Source of the DNA: Candidatus Peribacteria bacterium
GTDB taxonomy: Bacteria; Patescibacteriota; Gracilibacteria; UBA1369; UBA12463
Length of the DNA stretch: 64,000 nt
Reading direction: 5' to 3'
NCBI GenBank assembly: GCA_943355055.1
Contig: CALREA010000004.1
Coordinates: 1-64,000 of the forward strand
This document shows positions 58,435 through 64,000 of this stretch, in pieces. How positions within the stretch are numbered: position 1 is the stretch's first letter; every line of letters starts with the position of its first letter. Under the pieces are notes generated by a model. It saw nothing but the letters and a program-made list of their open reading frames with translations. It was not told the origin of the DNA and ran no database searches. The position numbers were made by a program, and so were the translations under genes.

Positions 58435-59376
58435 TTAGAAGGAAAGCATTATATTTTCCAGAAGCAGTCGTGGATTTACATGTTGGCGCAAGGCGGTTTT
58501 TGAGGCGACGATTTTATCCAGCAACGCGAGGTAACGAGCGTCTGTTCCCGTTCCTAGACACGAAGTGTCGGATTGCGTTCCCGATCCCCCCTCGATCATT
58601 TTCTTCCTCGCCAAATGGGTAAAAATATCCAGAAAAATACCGATTTTATGGGAATCTTCAACCAGGTCCTGGAGATAGGCGAAGCGTTCAAAGATGTTGT
58701 TAAAGGCAAAAAAACGGTTTATATCGCGATAGAGCATCGTATAAAACTCCATCATATCAGGATCCTCGAGTATCTTGAAAGCGACTCCCGGTCGCCCCAG
58801 TGACAGTTCGCAGGCCAGTTCCAGCGTCCTGGGCTCGCGATCCATATATTCCAAACTCAAGAAATCCAGAAGCTCAGTATTCGAACAGGTCTGGAAATGG
58901 AGCGTTCTTGACCTCGAAATTACTGTTGGAAGAAGTTCGCGAATATTATCGGTCGTAAGGATGAAAAGTGTCTGTGGCGGTGGCTCCTCGAGCATTTTCA
59001 GAAGACAGTTCGCCGCAGCGGTTGTCATGCGCTCCGCCCGTTCAATAATAACTATTTTATATCGCGCGCTCGGCGTGAGGTAGAGACGATTCAGTAGATC
59101 TCTAATGGCATCAATTCCGAGCTCCTCTCCGTCATCCCGGAACTCAATCGTCTCACTATGAATCCCCTTGCTGATTTGCGAACAAGTCGTGCAGTCATAG
59201 CAGTAGCCCTGCTCGCACTGAAGAATATGCGCCAACGTCAAGGCGACGGAATGTTTTCCAATCTGCGGAGGCCCCGCAAAAATATACGAGTGCGACAAGC
59301 CATCCGTCTCTATATCTTTTTCCAGTCGCTCCAGGAGCGGAAGATGCCCAACGATATGCCAACGATAACGAGTCAT
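58435..59376 (-). CDS. holB: DNA polymerase III delta' subunit-like
   Basis: HSYIFAGPPQIGKHSVALTLAHILQC, CxxC zinc module, LLKMLEEPPPQTLFILTTDN. Confidence 0.9.
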   Translation of the reverse strand: MTRYRWHIVGHLPLLERLEKDIETDGLSHSYIFAGPPQIGKHSVALTLAHILQCEQGYCYDCTTCSQISKGIHSETIEFRDDGEELGIDAIRDLLNRLYLTPSARYKIVIIERAERMTTAAANCLLKMLEEPPPQTLFILTTDNIRELLPTVISRSRTLHFQTCSNTELLDFLSLEYMDREPRTLELACELSLGRPGVAFKILEDPDMMEFYTMLYRDINRFFAFNNIFERFAYLQDLVEDSHKIGIFLDIFTHLARKKMIEGGSGTQSDTSCLGTGTDARYLALLDKIVASKTALRQHVNPRLLLENIMLSF

Positions 59377-59424
59377 AGAGTTTTTTAGTACAAAAATCTT
59401 GATCTTCTGCGCATTTCTCGCGCC

Positions 59425-60831
59425 CTATGCATCCGCCCAATCCTGTCGCGCCAGCAGACGCTTCGCCTGCGAAGGGTCTTTCATAATCACCTTCACGAGC
59501 CTCTCCAACCGTACCTTATTTTGTGATCCTTTTACAAGAACGATATCCCCTTTCTGTAGCTTTGGTTTCAGGTATTCCGCCGCTTCCAGCGCATCGTCGA
59601 ACGAGGCAACCTCCACCCCATTTGCTTCCCCCGCCGCCAGCCTCGCCATATCCCCCACCGTTATAAGCACATCAATTTTTCCTTTTATGTAAGCTCCAAT
59701 CTCACGATGTTCTTTTTCGGAAACCGCTCCAAGCTCGTTCATATTACCTAGCACAAAAATTTTTCTGCAGGAAAATTTTTTGCCTCCCGCTCCCGCTTGA
59801 CTTTCTGTTTCCTCCGCCAGCTCCCCCACCGTATTCACGGCCGCCCGCACCGCATCAGGCGAGGCGTTATAGGAACTATCAATAATCCGCGATCCATTAA
59901 CTCCCTCAATGTACGACAACCTCCCCGGCGGCAACACAAATGTTCGCATCTGCTCAACGATATCACTCATATACATGCCCATCATCAGCCCGCACCCAAT
60001 AGCCGGCAGCAACGAGCCGATATGTTGCTTCCCCAAAATCGGCACATGGAACGCTCCCCTCACCTCGCCATAGGTAACCACAAAATCCAACCCATCCCAT
60101 CCACTTCGCACCTCGCTCACTCGAAACTTCGCCCCCTCGCTCGCGCCATACACAATAACATTCGGCGCATTACTTCGACGTTTCACCGCATCAGCCAACC
60201 TTCTCCCCCGTTCATCATCACCATTGATCAGCGCAACACCACCTTCACTTCCACCTCGAACCACACCCATAATCTTCCCCTTCTCCTCCGCGATCGCATT
60301 CATATCAGCAAACTGCCCATCCGCCATATGCACCGGATGCACACCCGTGAACACCGCGCAGTCTAAAGGCGCCTCAGCACCCGCTCCCGATTTTCTGCGC
60401 AAAACACCAATAAGTTGATCCATATCCCCCGGCTTATCTACGCCCATTTCCAAAATCAAAAAATCATACTCCGTCCGCGCGAACATTCCCCTCCACACCG
60501 CCAACCCCAGATTTTTCACCCATCCCACCACCGAAGAAAACTCACTCTTCAGTTCTAAAATCGTCAAAGGCAAACCAAACTCCGTATTATAACTTTTCTC
60601 ACTATTCAAGACACGGCGTGAGCCGTGTCGTCCCTCGCCTCCACTCTCCCCGGCTTCACTCCCTCGCAACACATGGGCCACCGCCTCCTTGCACGTCGTC
60701 TTCCCAATCGACCCTGTTATCCCAATAACCTTCACGTCCCCACGCCTCATCCGCGCCAGTCGTACCCGCGCAAACGCCGTCAAAATCCAGAGCACCATAC
60801 TTCGCAATAATAGTTTCATACGTAGGCGCAA
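59425..60831 (-). CDS. murF: UDP-MurNAc-tripeptide--D-Ala-D-Ala ligase-like (MurF)
   Basis: GITGSIGKTTCKEAVAHVL, YNTEFGLPLTILEL, LEMGVDKPGDMDQL, DSSYNASPDAVRAAV. Confidence 0.92.
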   Translation of the reverse strand: MRLRMKLLLRSMVLWILTAFARVRLARMRRGDVKVIGITGSIGKTTCKEAVAHVLRGSEAGESGGEGRHGSRRVLNSEKSYNTEFGLPLTILELKSEFSSVVGWVKNLGLAVWRGMFARTEYDFLILEMGVDKPGDMDQLIGVLRRKSGAGAEAPLDCAVFTGVHPVHMADGQFADMNAIAEEKGKIMGVVRGGSEGGVALINGDDERGRRLADAVKRRSNAPNVIVYGASEGAKFRVSEVRSGWDGLDFVVTYGEVRGAFHVPILGKQHIGSLLPAIGCGLMMGMYMSDIVEQMRTFVLPPGRLSYIEGVNGSRIIDSSYNASPDAVRAAVNTVGELAEETESQAGAGGKKFSCRKIFVLGNMNELGAVSEKEHREIGAYIKGKIDVLITVGDMARLAAGEANGVEVASFDDALEAAEYLKPKLQKGDIVLVKGSQNKVRLERLVKVIMKDPSQAKRLLARQDWADA

Positions 60832-60878
60832 TATAGCACATCCGTGACGAAATTACGTGAGAAGTTTGAGCCAAGATT

Positions 60879-61859
60879 TTACTTCGGCTTTCGATATTTC
60901 ATCACCAGATGATCAACGCTTGATTTTGGATGTCTCTGATCGGTAAAGGCAACAATCTTCCACTCTCCGGCCGGCAACAGTTCATTCTCAATAAGCCCGT
61001 GATGTACCATCCTCTCATGAGAGAAGCATAGCGCGACAATACGGTCCGGATCATGCGCCGGTTCTAATGCAAATCGTTGGGTGTGGTGGAGTATATAATA
61101 TGGCTTAATACAGCGCGAAAACTCACACGTTCCTCCGCTTCGTCGTAATACATACCTCTCGATCTTCGCAGGAATATGCCGAGAGGTCGCCTCAACGGCC
61201 ACCGGCTTACTCCTGACAATCTCACGCTCATAACTCTCTACCAATGCACCCATCAAAACTTCCCACTCGCTCACTCCCTTTAATTTTCTCAACTTTTCCA
61301 CCAGCTCTTTCGGCAATTTCATAACAATTTCCCCTTTATCGCAAGCAATATTTTTAGCTTCAGAAAAAGGCGCGTGCCTTTTCTCAGCTTCATTTTCAAA
61401 AGATTTTTTCACATATGCGCCCACGTCGCGCTCACCCACCACTTCACCTCCCACTATCAATCCTTGCTCTTTCGCCGCTCGCACATACGCCTCCAGGGCA
61501 TGTGTACTCATCTCGCCGGCCTTCTCCGCCCAAAACCCGGCACTCGCCGAATGCACCACTCCAAGTATCGGCCGCACCGCACCAACGCCATGCGCCTCGA
61601 CCACTGGCCGCAACTCGGGAAATTGCTCCACCTTCCTGACAACCCTCAAAGCCTGCTCAACTCGATACCGACTCATCCCCGCCAGCGCAGCCGCATACAC
61701 AAATACATTCTCATATCCTCTCTTCTTCCAAATCTTCCTCCGATCGATTTCCGGCAGCAGCAACTCGCACTTTCTCATCCACTCCTTCGCGTTCGCACCA
61801 TACGAACAGAACTTCCGGTGCAACTCCTTATCATCTAATTTTTCAAAATTTTCACTCAT
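60879..61859 (-). CDS. HNH endonuclease domain protein, paralogue of 5681-6520
   Basis: CEFSRCIKPYYILHHTQRFALEPAHDPDRIVALCFSHERMVHH; similar N-terminal helical region. Confidence 0.78.
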   Translation of the reverse strand: MSENFEKLDDKELHRKFCSYGANAKEWMRKCELLLPEIDRRKIWKKRGYENVFVYAAALAGMSRYRVEQALRVVRKVEQFPELRPVVEAHGVGAVRPILGVVHSASAGFWAEKAGEMSTHALEAYVRAAKEQGLIVGGEVVGERDVGAYVKKSFENEAEKRHAPFSEAKNIACDKGEIVMKLPKELVEKLRKLKGVSEWEVLMGALVESYEREIVRSKPVAVEATSRHIPAKIERYVLRRSGGTCEFSRCIKPYYILHHTQRFALEPAHDPDRIVALCFSHERMVHHGLIENELLPAGEWKIVAFTDQRHPKSSVDHLVMKYRKPK

Positions 61860-62016
61860 ATATACTTTATAAAAAATTCTTTGTATCTAAAATTATCCCC
61901 TCCCGGCATGACAAAATCCAGCGAACATACCAACTTCGACGTGACAACAACCACGGGTGAGTATATATTCACCTAATCCTGACAAAAAGATGACAAAGTG
62001 GCATAGAGCAGAGCAC

Positions 62017-62048
62017 TTGCATAATAATAATAATAATAATGGTATAAT
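62017..62048 (+). promoter_or_regulatory. Promoter with trinucleotide repeat in spacer
   Basis: TTGCAT (62017-62022), ATA-repeat spacer of 20 bp, TATAAT (62043-62048). Confidence 0.5.
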
Positions 62049-62077
62049 AAAACATAATATTCATAACAAAAATAAAC

Positions 62078-63058
62078 ATGGAGAGATCATCGTCAAGCGC
62101 GGAGTCGCCAAGGAAAATTCCTGAAATTCAACTCAATTTACGCGATGTTCCTGTAAATTCTCCACAGGCTTTTAGCGACGGTCTTATAGGAAATATCAAA
62201 ACAACACAAGAAACACTTGTAGCACATATAAAATCGCACTATGAGTCTGCAATAAGACAGCATAAATATGACGATCCTGATACAAGGAAAAGAGATGAAA
62301 ATTTAATGAGAAAATTCATAGATTTTACGAACGATCATTCAGCGAAGCTAGTCGCAGAGTTAAGAAAAAATAGAAATCTAGCCATAGGGGAGCAGGGTAA
62401 GGTTGCATCCCCATTATTTGAGGAATTAATGGATGATTACGCTCCCGGATCAAGCGCTTACCTTGTGCTTATGCCACTGTGGGGGCAAAAATCCTTCCTG
62501 AAAGAAATCGATCAAAAAATAAGAAAACCGATAGAGGGTGACAAAAGCCCTCCGGAAAAATTAAAAATGGCCTTTGCCCCTATGGGGTTATTGGCTAACA
62601 AGATAGCCAAAAAAGGAAAAGTCCAAGAGGATATAGATAGAGAAGTAACGGACATGTTTAAAGAAATATACCCACTCTTTCGTGATATAGCAGTGCGATA
62701 TATGCAAAGCAAATTTCCCGATAAGTCGATACAAAAGGATGCAATAATTGATAGATTAACGAGATTAGAATCATCGCACAATTTGACACAAACGCAAATT
62801 ATGAGTGAATTATTTGAAGGCATATTTGAAGCCTACGAGATTAGTAACATACAGGGCACAAAAGGTGGAGTCAGTCAGAGATTGGTTGATATATTCGCAG
62901 ACTTCGATAAATTCCTCGAAAAAGAATCTTCTAATTATTCAGGGGAAAATTTTATTCAACTCAAGAAAATGGCGGTGTATTTAAAAAACCTAAAGCAAGG
63001 AGAGGTTTCCAATAAGCTACGAAAGCTCAAGGAAGGATCGGAACGATATATGGAGTAG
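62078..63058 (+). CDS. Hypothetical helical protein
   Basis: 326-aa ORF; no recognised motif. Confidence 0.6.
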   Translation: MERSSSSAESPRKIPEIQLNLRDVPVNSPQAFSDGLIGNIKTTQETLVAHIKSHYESAIRQHKYDDPDTRKRDENLMRKFIDFTNDHSAKLVAELRKNRNLAIGEQGKVASPLFEELMDDYAPGSSAYLVLMPLWGQKSFLKEIDQKIRKPIEGDKSPPEKLKMAFAPMGLLANKIAKKGKVQEDIDREVTDMFKEIYPLFRDIAVRYMQSKFPDKSIQKDAIIDRLTRLESSHNLTQTQIMSELFEGIFEAYEISNIQGTKGGVSQRLVDIFADFDKFLEKESSNYSGENFIQLKKMAVYLKNLKQGEVSNKLRKLKEGSERYME

Positions 63059-63078
63059 TGGACGATAGGGTAAGGACT

Positions 63079-63112
63079 AAAAAAGAGCCGTATTTAGAGT
63101 ATCGGCTCCTTT
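63079..63112 (-). terminator. Intrinsic terminator of the infC-rpmI-rplT operon
   Basis: Minus strand GGAGCCGATAC-TCTAA-ATACGGCTCTTTTTT. Confidence 0.8.
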
Positions 63113-63135
63113 TAAAATTCAACATATCGTTATTA

Positions 63136-63567
63136 TTACTTCGTTGCAGCAACCTTCTTCGCTCCAGCAGGAGTGCCCTTTGAGGACGCCCTTACAGCCT
63201 TGAATACCGGTCCGGTGACCCCAGTCTTGGCTACCTCAACGATTTTGGCGAATACCTCAGGCTCAGTTCGAGCGATCTCGGCCATGACCTTTCGGTCGAT
63301 CAAGATAGCTTTCTTGGTGAGACCTTCGATCAGGCGGCTGTATGAAATTCCGAGAGCTCGGCAAGCGCCGTTCAATCGAGTAATCCATAACGCACGCATA
63401 AGTCTCTTTTTGACCTTTCGATCGACATATGAATGTTCGCCGGCCTTCATCCAAGCCGTTTTGGCTTGCTTAAAGGTACGACTTCGAAGTCCTCGGTAGC
63501 CTTTTGTGGCTTTGAGAAGTTTCTTGTGACGGGCTTTGGTGGTGACACCTCGTTTTACGCGTGGCAT
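63136..63567 (-). CDS. rplT: Ribosomal protein L20
   Basis: MPRVKRGVTTKARHKKLLKATKGYRGLRSRTFKQAK. Confidence 0.97.
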   Translation of the reverse strand: MPRVKRGVTTKARHKKLLKATKGYRGLRSRTFKQAKTAWMKAGEHSYVDRKVKKRLMRALWITRLNGACRALGISYSRLIEGLTKKAILIDRKVMAEIARTEPEVFAKIVEVAKTGVTGPVFKAVRASSKGTPAGAKKVAATK

Positions 63568-63586
63568 ATATAAAGATTAGTAATAA

Positions 63587-63784
63587 TTAATTCATACGTA
63601 ACATCCCCTTGATTCGGTGAATTTCTCCAGTGTGCTCCTGGACTACACCCTTTCGGAAGCTTCGCTTCTGTCTTTTGGACTTATTGACGAGTAAGTGACG
63701 GTGTGCGGCCTTAGCGAACTTGATCTTGCCGTTGGCAGTAACCTTGAATCGCTTCTTGGCTCCACTGTGTGTTTTTGACTTCAT
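63587..63784 (-). CDS. rpmI: Ribosomal protein L35
   Basis: MKSKTHSGAKKRFKVTANGKIKFAKAAHRHLLVNKSKRQKR. Confidence 0.96.
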   Translation of the reverse strand: MKSKTHSGAKKRFKVTANGKIKFAKAAHRHLLVNKSKRQKRSFRKGVVQEHTGEIHRIKGMLRMN

Positions 63785-63795
63785 AAAAAAGAGAA

Positions 63796-64000
63796 TTACG
63801 ATGTTACATTGTCCGCATCAGCTTTACCGGTCGTCCCGGAAGTGATGGGACTCGATTGTGCCACAGAAGTGGCTGCGGGCGCAAGCATCATTATCAACTG
63901 ATTTCCCTGTCGCTTGGCACTATCCTCGATTTTGGCGACACCCTCGAGCATTTTATAAAGCTCATTCAGCTTCTCGTGTCCCAAATGCAAATGAGCCGCC
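63796..64000 (-). CDS. infC: Translation initiation factor IF-3, C-terminal part (runs off window)
   Basis: AAHLHLGHEKLNELYKMLEGVAKIEDSAKRQGNQLIMMLAP. Confidence 0.9.
   Translation of the reverse strand, partial: AAHLHLGHEKLNELYKMLEGVAKIEDSAKRQGNQLIMMLAPAATSVAQSSPITSGTTGKADADNVTS

Noticed and set aside
59797-60418. 189-aa and 64-aa plus-strand ORFs over murF
   Set aside because: Antisense to a well supported MurF CDS; His/Arg/Pro-rich composition typical of shadow ORFs.
1-64000. UGA recoding (Gracilibacteria/Absconditabacteria style)
   Set aside because: Well supported genes such as pheS and aroQ end in TGA and no conserved gene appears split by internal TGA.
53600-64000. Clean GC-skew switch at dnaN
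   Set aside because: By eye the + strand turns G-rich only for about 3.5 kb, then C-rich again over minus-strand genes; not usable without computing whole-genome skew.

Overview
Gene-dense window with the standard genetic code (UGA is used as a stop, e.g. pheS and aroQ). Gene content and small genome style suggest a CPR/Patescibacteria-like bacterium (inference only). Housekeeping content: SmpB and an ssrA tmRNA gene, NAD synthesis (nadE and an archaeal-type NMNAT), phosphomannomutase plus a processive GT2, ArgS, aspartokinase-like protein, TopA, a near-complete aromatic amino-acid operon (AroA-AroK fusion, AroQ, DAHP synthase, AroB, AroC, PheA-like, TyrA with C-terminal chorismate mutase, aminotransferase), HU, PheS/PheT, PBP1A, HAD phosphatase, O-antigen ligase-like protein, RdgB, DusB, DUF2157/GDYXXLXY pair, amino-acid permease, Mfd, DnaN, RNase Y, YtxH, VanW, HolB, MurF, and L20/L35/IF-3. 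Most notable: (1) a complete-looking ribosome-mediated attenuator upstream of the aromatic operon, with an unannotated leader peptide MNNIAKAQNWFYFYNFSHVKA* and mutually exclusive antiterminator/terminator hairpins; (2) an arginine-themed island of AstB, AstA-like, a tandem-domain SpeD-like pyruvoyl decarboxylase, and divergent argS; (3) four phased 11-bp repeats between aroC and the pheA-like gene; (4) a dispersed palindromic/GC-rich repeat family found between genes and inside ORFs (argS, pgm, holB, murF); (5) a trinucleotide repeat inside a promoter spacer; (6) repeated leaderless promoter architecture; (7) a cluster of DnaA-box-like sites next to dnaN. All calls come from reading the sequence; no database or structure computation was run.
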